From NCBI GenBank assembly GCA_021772705.1, contig JAJFLN010000655.1:1-13348 (forward strand): DNA of 13,348 nt. The letters run 5' to 3'. The notes beneath the pieces were generated by a model that was not told where the DNA came from, searched no databases, and saw nothing but the letters and a program-made list of their open reading frames with translations. The position numbers and the translations under genes are program-made. This document shows positions 1 through 7,253 of this stretch, piece after piece (position 1 is the stretch's first letter; the number at the start of each line of letters is the position of its first letter). The stretch is from Candidatus Cloacimonadota bacterium (GTDB lineage Bacteria; Muiribacteriota; UBA6191; JACPRK01).

Positions 1-60
1 CGTCCTACTATGGATGCCCGCATCCAGGACGACTGAATGGCCGAGTTTTCCCGATCCGTT
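1..60. repeat. Dispersed palindromic repeat, module A, copy 1
   Basis: This 60-base unit recurs at 1651-1710, 13228-13287 and 13288-13348. It can fold into a bulged hairpin: CGTCC (1-5) pairs with GGACG, and TGGATGC pairs with GCATCCA around a CC centre, leaving TACTA as a one-sided bulge. In the 1651 copy the TGG arm reads GGG, which still pairs as a G-T wobble, so the structure is kept. The shape resembles REP (repetitive extragenic palindromic) elements. No gene is supported here; the minus-strand open frame across 8-313 is only translated repeat. Confidence 0.85.
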
Positions 61-163
61 CGTCCTGAGCCTGTCGAAGGATGAATGGAGCGGGCGGCCA
101 TATCGTCTGAGCCTGTCGAAGCATGTCCTGAGCTACGCCGATGGGGATTAATGGCGCGGGCGG
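59..163. repeat. Dispersed repeat, module B, two imperfect tandem units
   Basis: Two related units each contain TGAGCCTGTCGAAG (66-79 and about 98-121) and end in GCGGGCGGCCATA. The first forms a hairpin in which TTCGTCCT (59-66) pairs with AGGATGAA (78-85) through one G-T wobble. A single further unit lies at 1709-1765. The core CTGAGCCTGTCGAAG is a motif I recognise as widely dispersed in environmental bacterial genomes, where its translation yields spurious 'LRQAQDER' peptides. It is non-coding. Confidence 0.8.
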
Positions 164-207
164 CCATAGTGGGGCGAACGTAGGAGGGGACCCCCTGGGT
201 GACATGC
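164..207 (+). repeat. Dispersed repeat, module C, left copy
   Basis: This 44-base block begins CCATAGTGGGGCGAACG and ends GTGACATGC. It matches the reverse complement of 13197-13240 at 41 of 44 positions by my count. A related ACATGCA/CCC motif also occurs in both arms of the 8308-8587 element. From 208 to 373 I see no further repeat; that stretch is the leader of the gene starting at 374, without a convincing promoter. Confidence 0.8.
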
Positions 208-373
208 ACCCGGTCAGCAGGTGCCCCTCCTCTGGCCGAAGCGGGGCAGCGAGCAGGTCCACACCCCGTGAACTCCGGTGTTGCGAAACCGTGTTCGTAC
301 AGGCATGAATCAAGAGAGAGAACTCTGGATTCGAACTCCCTACGTTAACTCCCTGACCGGAGGTCCCAGCGTC

Positions 374-835
374 ATGAACTCATTCGGACGAGTGATCCTC
401 ATCGCTCTATTCACAGCTTCCGCGGCGGTCTGCCTCGGGTGGAACGGCCAGACCGGTCGCGACCACCAAGAGCTCTTCGGCGATCCCTGGAGATCGACGG
501 AGGCGAAGGAGACGGGCCAGTTCCTCTCGTTCTATTACTTCCATCCCGATGGCGATGGGCTCTATCGGTTCGGGAAGCTCGGCAAGGTCCTGACCGAGAG
601 GTTCAGCTGGTCCGTCAGCGGCGGCGAGCTGATCATTCACTTCCGGAACACGGGAGAGAAGGCCAGGACCACCTACCGGGTCGAGCCAGCCAGGGACCGA
701 AGGGACGTGGTCAAGCTAACCCTGGCCAAGGACCCTCGCGAGAATCGCCAGTCGTTCTCATACTTCCGTGATCGGCCGGATCGCCGCGCCGGCCGTGATC
801 CTTTGGAGAGGTGGCAGCATGTCGTCGGTTTCTGA
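374..835 (+). CDS. Small exported protein of unknown function, paralogue 1
   Basis: I do not recognise this 153-residue protein. The start is ATG at 374 because GGAGG lies at 359-363, ten bases upstream; the frame is open further upstream from a GTG at 278, but that adds a non-family-like stretch next to repeats. Residues about 5-22 are hydrophobic after a short Arg-containing N-terminus, as in a signal peptide or anchor. The rest is polar, with aromatic beta-like segments such as QFLSFYYF and GGELIIHF. It aligns along its length with the next protein: a start-of-barrel strand, an LTE-x-FSWSVSGGELIIHF strand pair, a TTYRVE strand and a DPRENRQSFSY segment. That pattern suggests a small beta-sheet domain. 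Its end overlaps the next gene by 17 bases, which implies co-translation. Function is unknown; export is inferred. Confidence 0.7.
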   Translation: MNSFGRVILIALFTASAAVCLGWNGQTGRDHQELFGDPWRSTEAKETGQFLSFYYFHPDGDGLYRFGKLGKVLTERFSWSVSGGELIIHFRNTGEKARTTYRVEPARDRRDVVKLTLAKDPRENRQSFSYFRDRPDRRAGRDPLERWQHVVGF

Positions 836-1334
836 GCTCATGGCTCGCTCGGTAATCCGGGGGCTGGCCGTCTGTCTCCTGGTCTCTCAGCTGTTCATCC
901 CTGGTCCGCCACGAGTGGCACCGGCCGTCCCGGAGCCGGCCCCGTTCTCCCGAGGGGGCATCGGTGGCCACCTCTGGATGCACCTGGACCAGCCCGGTTC
1001 CGATCGGACCCACTTCCGGATGTATCAGTTCAACCCCACGGGTTCAGACGGTAGAGGCACGGGCTGGTATCACGAAGGTGACTTCACGGAGTGGTTGACC
1101 GAGACTCTGCGCTACGAGGTGAGGGGACAGAAGTTGATCCTCCACTTTGAACTGGCCAACGAGACTGTCGAGACCGCCTTCAGAATTGAACGGACTGGCG
1201 AGGGAAAGGATAGGGCGCCGCGGCTCGTTGTGGACCCCGACCCGAGGCGTTACTGGAAGGGGTACGACTACTACGCCTCGAAGGACGCAGCCGGGGCAGC
1301 GTGGCTCGAAAAGTTCAAACATCTCACCCCCTGA
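819..1334 (+). CDS. Small exported protein of unknown function, paralogue 2
   Basis: The start at ATG 819 is chosen from the GGAGAGGTGG just upstream (804-813). It overlaps the previous stop by 17 bases. In-frame ATGs at 768 and 840 are less well supported. The product is 171 residues with a hydrophobic stretch at about 14-29 followed by PGPP, consistent with a signal peptide. It is a divergent paralogue of the preceding protein: HFRMYQFNPTGSDG matches FYYFHPDGDG, LTETLRYEVRGQKLILHF matches LTERFSWSVSGGELIIHF, and VVDPDPRRYWKGYDYY matches KDPRENRQSFSY. The pair therefore arose by tandem duplication. No known motif or catalytic residue is recognisable. A secreted beta-rich ligand-binding or structural role is possible but unproven. 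Confidence 0.72.
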   Translation: MSSVSELMARSVIRGLAVCLLVSQLFIPGPPRVAPAVPEPAPFSRGGIGGHLWMHLDQPGSDRTHFRMYQFNPTGSDGRGTGWYHEGDFTEWLTETLRYEVRGQKLILHFELANETVETAFRIERTGEGKDRAPRLVVDPDPRRYWKGYDYYASKDAAGAAWLEKFKHLTP

Positions 1335-1387
1335 CTGCATAGACCCTCCTGAAGCGCCCCGAGAACCGCTGACCGGGAGGTACCTCG

Positions 1388-1612
1388 ATGTTCGCAGTCG
1401 CTTTCTTTGGAATCACAGCAATGTCACTGGCCCTCATCACCCGAATGGGTGCTGTTGTCCCCGTCGGCGTTCTGCGAGGCAGCTGGAGGCTCTTCGGTCT
1501 GTCCCTGCTCTCCGTGGGTGGTTTCACACTCCTGGCGCAAGGAGTCACGGCCGGCAGCGCCGCTCTCGTTCCGGCGAGCATGGTGACCCTGGGCGTCCGC
1601 TGCCTGGGCTAG
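1388..1612 (+). CDS. Small two-helix membrane protein, unknown function
   Basis: This 74-residue frame has GGGAGG at 1375-1380, seven bases before ATG 1388. Two hydrophobic segments, residues about 2-30 and 34-66, are separated by RGSWR, so it is probably a small integral membrane hairpin. It begins 54 bases after the exported pair and reads in the same direction, so it may be co-transcribed with it. It has no recognisable family. The strong ribosome-binding site and the membrane-like composition argue for a real gene, but a short open frame in GC-rich DNA can arise by chance. Confidence 0.5.
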   Translation: MFAVAFFGITAMSLALITRMGAVVPVGVLRGSWRLFGLSLLSVGGFTLLAQGVTAGSAALVPASMVTLGVRCLG

Positions 1613-1634
1613 TGTAGTGATTCCGAGATCCCCT

Positions 1635-1869
1635 TACGTTACCTTTCGGCCTATTATGGGTGCCCGCATCCAGGACGACTGAATGGCCGGGTTTTCCCGA
1701 TCCGCTCGTCTGAGCCTGTCGAAGCATGTCCTGAGCTACGCCGAAGGGGATGAACGGAGCAGGCGTCTCGAAGGCTTGTCCAGTCCTCTCCCTGCCTCCG
1801 CATGAGCGGCTGAAGTACGGTGTATAACGGTAGGGACATGAACCTGCTGTCCCGGGGTTTGGTAACGTA
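1635..1869. repeat. Repeat block (modules A and B) bounded by a 9-base inverted pair
   Basis: Module A (1651-1710) and one module B unit (1709-1765) occupy most of this gap. Unlike copy 1, the segment between the two B units is missing here. TACGTTACC at 1635-1643 is the exact inverted complement of GGTAACGTA at 1861-1869, so the block is bracketed by a short inverted pair. TATAAC at 1823-1828 resembles a -10 box for the gene at 1876, but I see no matching -35. Confidence 0.6.
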
Positions 1870-1875
1870 GGTTAC
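1862..1875 (+). other. Short hairpin directly before the GNAT start codon
   Basis: GTAAC and GTTAC pair around GTAG and end at the base before ATG 1876. No good Shine-Dalgarno sequence lies here, so translation starts weakly or depends on local structure. This could be chance. Confidence 0.3.
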
Positions 1876-2160
1876 ATGGAAGCCCAGGTACAACACGAAC
1901 CAGACAGGGCGCGATTCGTCATCCGGGTCAGCGATTTCGAGGCTATTCTGAACTATCGACTTGCCGGTGACCGGCTCGAGCTCTACCGGACATACGTTCC
2001 GCCCGAACTCGGAGGCCGTGGTCTTGCGGCCGAATTGGCCGTCGCCGCTCTGGACCACGCCCGCAACGAGGGCAGATCGGTTCTGCCCACCTGCAGTTAC
2101 ATCGATCGATTCATCGCCAATCACCCCGAGTATTGCTTCCTGATTGAAAGGTCCCCATGA
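1876..2160 (+). CDS. YjdJ-type GNAT N-acetyltransferase, small
   Basis: The 94-residue protein is a minimal GNAT fold of the YjdJ/COG2388 type (Acetyltransf_CG). Residues 41-54 (VPPELGGRGLAAEL) form the acetyl-CoA pyrophosphate-binding loop and following helix. The C-terminal PTCSYIDRFIANHPEY (about 71-86) is the family's second conserved block. These enzymes transfer acetyl from acetyl-CoA to an amine; substrates of this small subgroup are largely unknown. The stop TGA overlaps the next start as ATGA (2157-2160), so the two proteins are translationally coupled. The length is normal for the subgroup. The family call is firm; the substrate is unknown. Confidence 0.88.
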   Translation: MEAQVQHEPDRARFVIRVSDFEAILNYRLAGDRLELYRTYVPPELGGRGLAAELAVAALDHARNEGRSVLPTCSYIDRFIANHPEYCFLIERSP

Positions 2161-4247
2161 ACAACGAGAATGGCCCGACCAACCGGCTGGCCCGTGAGAC
2201 CAGTCCTTACCTCCTGCAGCACGCCACCAATCCGGTGGACTGGTATCCCTGGGGGGAGGAGGCCTTCGAGAAGGCCCGGAAGGAGGACAAGCCGCTGATA
2301 CTCTCCGTCGGGTATGCGGCCTGTCACTGGTGCCACGTGATGGAGCACGAGTCTTTTCAGGATCCGGCAACGGCAAAGCTGATGAATGACCACTTCGTCA
2401 GCGTCAAGGTCGATCGGGAGGAGCGGCCCGACATCGACGAGATCTACATGAGCTTCGTCCAGGCTCTGAGCGGCCACGGGGGTTGGCCCATGACCGTCTT
2501 CCTGACACCGGAGGGGAAGCCCTTCTTCGGGGGCACCTACTACCCGCCCACGGACCGGCACGGCATGCCCGGCTTCGGCTCATTGCTGAATCACATTTCG
2601 ACTCGCTACGCCGACAAGCGGGAGGACGTTCTCACCACGGCTGACGGGTGGGCCCGCCAGCTATCGAAGATGGGCTCCGTGCCCGGCGCCGGAGAGTCGA
2701 CGGGCAAGCTCGAGGGGTCACTTCTCGACCAGTCGGCGGATCAGATGTCCCGTCACTTCGACGCCGTAAACGGTGGCTTCGGTGGCGCTCCCAAGTTCCC
2801 CCACCCCATGGACCTGACCTTCTTCATGCGGATTCACCGGAGCCGGGGCCGCCCGGATCTGCTGGCCCAGGTCCGGAAGAGCCTGGACAAGATGGCCGCT
2901 GGCGGCATCTACGACCAGCTCGGCGGGGGATTCCATCGCTACTCCGTCGACGATCAGTGGGCCGTGCCCCACTTCGAGAAGATGCTCTACGACAACGCCC
3001 TTCTCGCCCGAACCTACCTCGACGCTCACGTCTTGACCGAGGAAGCCGGCTACCGGCAGGTGGGCGTCGAGACACTGGAGTACGTCCTGCGTGAGATGCG
3101 AGATCCGGCTGGCGGCTTCTGGTCCAGCCAGGACGCTGACAGCGAAGGGGAGGAAGGGAAGTTCTTCGCCTGGACCCCCGAGGAGGTGAAGGCCGCTCTG
3201 GAGCCCGCCGCCGCCGAGCTGATCTGTGCCTGTCTGGGAGTGGAGACGGGAGGGAACTTCGAGCACGGCAGCACGGTGCTCCATCTGGCGTTGACGCCGG
3301 AAGAGTTCGCGAAACAGAAGGGCACCGATGCTGCCGAAACCCGGAAGCTCTTCGACACCAGCCGGGTCAAGTTGCTGGATGTGAGGAACGAGCGCATCCA
3401 TCCCGCCACGGACGACAAGGTCCTGACAAGCTGGAACGGCCTGATGATCAGCGCCCTGGCACGGGGGCACGAGGTCACTGGTGAAGCTCGATATCTGGAA
3501 GCTGCCGCCGGGGCCGCAGAGTTCATCACCACCAGGATGGTCTCCCCAGAGGGCCACCTCCTGAGAACTTACAGGGAGGGACGGGCGAAGCTCGATGCGT
3601 TCCTGGAGGATCACGGCGCCATGATCCTGGCTCTCCTCGACCTGCACGCGGCCAGCTTCGACACTGTCTGGATCGACCGGGCCGTCGAGCTCGGGAAGAC
3701 CATGATCGAGAAGTTCTGGGACGACGAGGAGGGTGCTTTCCACTTCACCTCCCGGGATCAGGAGAAGCTCATCGTCCGGACGAAACCCTTCGCCGATGGA
3801 GCCACTCCCTCCGGGAACTCCCTGGCTGCGGCGGCGCTGGTCCAGCTAGGACGGATGACGGGCAGCAAGGAGTTCACGAACCGGGCTGAGCGTCTCTTCG
3901 GTACATTCGCCTCTGTCATGGCTCAGTCCCCCGGCGCGTTCTCATTCATGCTCGGCGCCCTGCATACACATCTGGAGCCTGGCGCCGAGATCGCCATCGT
4001 AGGAGATCCGGAGGATGAAAGGACGGGCCGCCTCGTGGGAGCCGTCAGGGCGACCTACCTCCCGGGACGGCTGCTGGCCCTGCTGCGGCCCGAGCAGATC
4101 GGGTCTCCCCTGGAGGACTCCATACCCTTGCTGAAGGACAAGACGCTGGTCGACGGCAGCCCGGCGGCCTATGTCTGCCGCAACTTCGCATGCCAGGCTC
4201 CGGTGACTGAACCGGGAGACCTGGAGCGTGAGCTGAACCCGGCCTGA
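2157..4247 (+). CDS. DUF255 thioredoxin-fold protein (YyaL/SSP411 family)
   Basis: The 696-residue protein has the family's two-part build. The N-terminal thioredoxin-like domain (about 1-170) carries CHWC (Cys56 and Cys59) and the cis-proline motif GGWPM (Pro111), followed by FGGTYYPP. The rest is an alpha/alpha-barrel like those of N-acylglucosamine epimerases, with GGFGGAPKFPHP, FEKMLYDNALL, DADSEGEEGKFF and VLTSWNGLMI. The C-terminus AYVCRNFACQAPVT is typical. The start is fixed by ATGA overlap with the acetyltransferase. Bacterial members are probably cytoplasmic and their reaction is unsettled; redox or sugar-related roles are only predictions. Length matches the family, with no truncation. 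About 210 bases separate it from aceE. Confidence 0.95.
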   Translation: MNNENGPTNRLARETSPYLLQHATNPVDWYPWGEEAFEKARKEDKPLILSVGYAACHWCHVMEHESFQDPATAKLMNDHFVSVKVDREERPDIDEIYMSFVQALSGHGGWPMTVFLTPEGKPFFGGTYYPPTDRHGMPGFGSLLNHISTRYADKREDVLTTADGWARQLSKMGSVPGAGESTGKLEGSLLDQSADQMSRHFDAVNGGFGGAPKFPHPMDLTFFMRIHRSRGRPDLLAQVRKSLDKMAAGGIYDQLGGGFHRYSVDDQWAVPHFEKMLYDNALLARTYLDAHVLTEEAGYRQVGVETLEYVLREMRDPAGGFWSSQDADSEGEEGKFFAWTPEEVKAALEPAAAELICACLGVETGGNFEHGSTVLHLALTPEEFAKQKGTDAAETRKLFDTSRVKLLDVRNERIHPATDDKVLTSWNGLMISALARGHEVTGEARYLEAAAGAAEFITTRMVSPEGHLLRTYREGRAKLDAFLEDHGAMILALLDLHAASFDTVWIDRAVELGKTMIEKFWDDEEGAFHFTSRDQEKLIVRTKPFADGATPSGNSLAAAALVQLGRMTGSKEFTNRAERLFGTFASVMAQSPGAFSFMLGALHTHLEPGAEIAIVGDPEDERTGRLVGAVRATYLPGRLLALLRPEQIGSPLEDSIPLLKDKTLVDGSPAAYVCRNFACQAPVTEPGDLERELNPA

Positions 4248-4366
4248 GTCCGCCCGGGCCTCGAGGGATGGCACGGCTTCCGAGCCACCAGAGGGTATGG
4301 GTTCCCGGGCCGCAAGAGCCATCGAGGCCGTCAGTAGCCGGGCCGATCCGGAACCTGGGTCACCTG

Positions 4367-4400
4367 TGTTATGGTGCTCGAATCGGGGCCGAATGGCCCC
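4367..4400 (+). promoter_or_regulatory. Candidate extended -10 and leader hairpin upstream of aceE
   Basis: TGTTATGGT at 4367-4375 fits an extended -10 element (TG-n-TATGGT); no -35 is evident. Transcription would begin near 4382, immediately before a perfect hairpin: GGGGCC (4385-4390), loop GAAT, GGCCCC (4395-4400). The hairpin would cap the 5' end of the aceE mRNA, or it could be an operator. It lacks a U-tract, so it is not a good terminator for the upstream gene. It is inferred from sequence only. Confidence 0.4.
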
Positions 4401-4456
4401 TTCGATGACCGGCAATTCGTCCCCTCCTTCCCCGGGGACGACCTGAAGGAGCACCG

Positions 4457-7135
4457 ATGTACGACGGCTTCAAGCACCAGCTTCCAGACAGCGATTCTCA
4501 GGAGACACAGGAGTGGCTTGATGCCCTCGATCAGGTCACTCAGCGGCATGGTCCAGATCGGGCTCAGTTTCTTCTCTACAAGGTCCTGAAGCGTGCCCGG
4601 CAGCTGAACATCGGCCTGGCACCGCTGGTCCAGAGCCGCTACATCAACACCATCTCTCCCGAGCAGGAGCCGGACTTTCCCGGCGACGAGAAGATCGAGC
4701 TGCGAATCCGCCGGATCATCCGCTGGAATGCGGCCTTGATGGTCAGCCGGGCCAACAAGCGCTTCGAGGGGCTCGGCGGTCACATCTCCACCTACGCATC
4801 CTCCGCCAGTCTCTACGAAGTTGGATTCAACCACTTCTTCCGAGGCAAGGACGGTGAGTTTCCGGGAGACCAGATCTACTTCCAGGGTCACGCTGCCCCG
4901 GGTATCTACTCCAGGGCATTCCTGGAGGGACGGATGACTGAGCAGCGCCTCGACAGCTTCCGCAGAGAGGTCGTCCCCGGCGAGGGTCTCTCGTCCTATC
5001 CTCACCCGAGATTGATGCCCGATTTCTGGGAATTCCCCTCCGTCTCCATGGGGCTGGCGCCAATCAATTCCATCTATCAGGCGCGATTTAACAGGTACAT
5101 GATGCACCGGGGTCTCAAGGACACGTCCCGGAGTCGCGTCTGGGCTTTCGTGGGTGATGGGGAGACTGACGAGCCCGAGACTCTCGGAGCCCTCTCCATC
5201 GCCGCCAGGGAGAAGCTGGACAACCTGATCTTCGTCGTCAATTGCAATCTGCAGCGCCTCGACGGCCCCGTGCGAGGCAACGGCAAGATCATCCAGGAGC
5301 TGGAGGCCCAGTTCCGGGGCGCCGGATGGAACGTCATCAAGGTCATCTGGGCCCGTGACTGGGACCCCCTCCTTGCCAAGGATGTGGACGGAGTCCTGGT
5401 GGACCAGATGAACGACACACTGGATGGCGAATATCAGAAGTACGAGGTCGAGACCGGCGCTTACATCCGGGAGCATTTCTTCGGTCCCGATCCAAGGCTG
5501 AGCGCTCTGGTTGCGGACCTGACCGATGACGAGCTGACCAAGCTGAGGCGGGGAGGCCACGATTACAAGAAGCTCTACGCCGCCTATCGTCACGCCGTGG
5601 ATCATGCCGGCTCACCGACGGTGATCCTGGTGAAGACCGTCAAGGGCTGGGCTCTGGGAGAGGGGTTCGAGGCCCGGAACATGACCCACCAGATGAAGAA
5701 GATGAGCGAGAAGGAGCTTCAAGTCTTCCGGGACCGACTCGAGCTGCCCATCTCCGATGCGGAACTGAAGGACCCGCCCTACTTCCACCCGGGCCCAAAG
5801 AGCCTGGAGGTGCAGTACCTGATGGACCGGCGGAAGCAGCTCGGTGGCTCCGTTCCGAAGCGCCTCTCGCAATACGCCATTCCTAAGCTGCCCGGGGACG
5901 AGATCTACGCCAGCTTCTTCGAGGGAACTCCCGCGAACCGAGAGGTCTCGACCACCATGGCCTTCGTCGGCCTGCTCCGGCAGCTGCTCAGGCAACCCAG
6001 CTTTGGTGAGAGGGTGGTCCCCATCGTCCCCGATGAGGCGCGGACATTCGGAATGGACCCCCTGTTCAAGGAGATCAAGATCTACGCCGCCGGCGGTCAA
6101 AAGTACGACCCCGTCGACTCCAACTTCCTGCTGAGCTACACGGAGGCCGAGGATGGCCAGCTCCTGGAAGAGGGGATCACAGAGGCGGGTGCCATGGCAT
6201 CCTTCACCGCTGCCGGGACGAGCTACGCCACCCACGGCGAGATGATGATCCCCTTCTATATCTTTTACTCCATGTTCGGCTTCCAGAGAATCGGAGACCT
6301 GGCCTGGGCCTTCGCCGATGCCCGGGGCAGGGGTTTCCTCCTGGGAGCGACGGCGGGTCGGACCACTCTCAACGGGGAAGGACTTCAGCATCAGGACGGT
6401 CACAGCCTGCTTCTGGCTGCCACCTTCCCCAACATCTTGGCCTACGATCCGGCCTTCGCCTACGAAACAGCGGTCCTGATCCGTGAAGGCATCTGGCGGA
6501 TGGTTCACGAGGGCGAGGACATCTTCTACTACATCACTCTCTACAACGAGAACTACTCCATGCCCGCCATGCCCAAGGGCGTCGAGGACGGCATCGTTCG
6601 GGGAATCTACCGATACAAGAAAGGCAAGACAGGTCTCAAGTTGAAAGCCCAGCTCCTCGGCAGCGGCCCGATCCTCCGGTGCGTCCTGGATGCCCAGGCG
6701 ACTCTGGCCGAGAAGTACGGCGTCAGCACCGATGTCTGGAGCGTCACGAGCTATCAGCAACTGAGGGTGGAGGCTCTGTCCGTGGAGCGCTGGAATCGGC
6801 TCCATCCGGAGTCCGAACCTCGGGTTCCTTACGTGGTCAGGGCATTGGAGAAATCCAAGGGGCCGACCATCGCCGCAAGCGACCATCTCAAGGCGGTTTC
6901 AGGACAGATCGCCCGCTGGGTGCGGGGCCCCTACACGACTCTGGGAACTGACGGCTTCGGCCGGAGTGACACCCGGGAGACTCTCCGGGCCCATTTCGAG
7001 ATCGATACGCCCTCCATCGTGGTGGCCACCCTCTATGAACTGGCCCAGGAAGGCAAGATTGAGGCGAAGGTCGTCAGCAAGGCCATCAAGGACTTCGGGA
7101 TCGACCCGGAGAAGCTCGATCCCCTCCTGGCATGA
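4457..7135 (+). CDS. aceE: Pyruvate dehydrogenase E1 component, homodimeric (AceE)
   Basis: AceE decarboxylates pyruvate with thiamine diphosphate and acetylates the lipoyl groups of E2, feeding acetyl-CoA to the TCA cycle in the cytoplasm. AAGGAG (4446-4451) lies six bases before the ATG. At 892 residues it is close to the 887 of E. coli. The thiamine diphosphate motif runs from GDGE (233-236) to NCN (262-264). Residues matching E. coli catalytic positions are present: His109 (GGHI), His145 (QGHAAPG), His411 (THQMKKM), Glu576 (GITEAGA) and His645 (GLQHQDGH). All domains are intact. No E2 or E3 gene follows; isocitrate dehydrogenase comes instead after 118 bases, so the rest of the complex must be encoded elsewhere. 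Confidence 0.98.
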   Translation: MYDGFKHQLPDSDSQETQEWLDALDQVTQRHGPDRAQFLLYKVLKRARQLNIGLAPLVQSRYINTISPEQEPDFPGDEKIELRIRRIIRWNAALMVSRANKRFEGLGGHISTYASSASLYEVGFNHFFRGKDGEFPGDQIYFQGHAAPGIYSRAFLEGRMTEQRLDSFRREVVPGEGLSSYPHPRLMPDFWEFPSVSMGLAPINSIYQARFNRYMMHRGLKDTSRSRVWAFVGDGETDEPETLGALSIAAREKLDNLIFVVNCNLQRLDGPVRGNGKIIQELEAQFRGAGWNVIKVIWARDWDPLLAKDVDGVLVDQMNDTLDGEYQKYEVETGAYIREHFFGPDPRLSALVADLTDDELTKLRRGGHDYKKLYAAYRHAVDHAGSPTVILVKTVKGWALGEGFEARNMTHQMKKMSEKELQVFRDRLELPISDAELKDPPYFHPGPKSLEVQYLMDRRKQLGGSVPKRLSQYAIPKLPGDEIYASFFEGTPANREVSTTMAFVGLLRQLLRQPSFGERVVPIVPDEARTFGMDPLFKEIKIYAAGGQKYDPVDSNFLLSYTEAEDGQLLEEGITEAGAMASFTAAGTSYATHGEMMIPFYIFYSMFGFQRIGDLAWAFADARGRGFLLGATAGRTTLNGEGLQHQDGHSLLLAATFPNILAYDPAFAYETAVLIREGIWRMVHEGEDIFYYITLYNENYSMPAMPKGVEDGIVRGIYRYKKGKTGLKLKAQLLGSGPILRCVLDAQATLAEKYGVSTDVWSVTSYQQLRVEALSVERWNRLHPESEPRVPYVVRALEKSKGPTIAASDHLKAVSGQIARWVRGPYTTLGTDGFGRSDTRETLRAHFEIDTPSIVVATLYELAQEGKIEAKVVSKAIKDFGIDPEKLDPLLA

Positions 7136-7140
7136 AAGCT

Positions 7141-7157
7141 GGTCCCTTGCCGGGACC
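7141..7157 (+). other. Hairpin just after aceE
   Basis: GGTCCC (7141-7146) and GGGACC (7152-7157) pair around a five-base loop, five bases after the aceE stop. No U-tract follows, so it is more likely an mRNA-end-stabilising or attenuating structure than a full terminator. The remaining bases to 7253 contain CGGTCCAT twice (7185 and 7197 regions) and nothing else I can name. Confidence 0.4.
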
Positions 7158-7253
7158 TGCCGGAGACAACTGAAGTGGGCGGTCCATGGGGACACGCCGG
7201 TCCATCGGCCATCCTAGCTGTGGGGCCCATCGGACGAAAGCAGAAGTGCAACC

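Noticed and set aside
8..313. Minus-strand open frame across the left repeat cluster
   Set aside because: Its peptide is the known spurious translation of the CTGAGCCTGTCGAAG repeat ('LRQAQDER') and the same peptide tail appears at the 1651-1765 copy.
4385..4400. Intrinsic terminator of the DUF255 gene
   Set aside because: The stem is sound but no U-tract follows on the plus strand, and it lies where the aceE leader should be.
4331..6886. Two long minus-strand open frames (about 424 codons each) opposite aceE
   Set aside because: They are mirror images of aceE coding sequence with no independent motifs or start signals.
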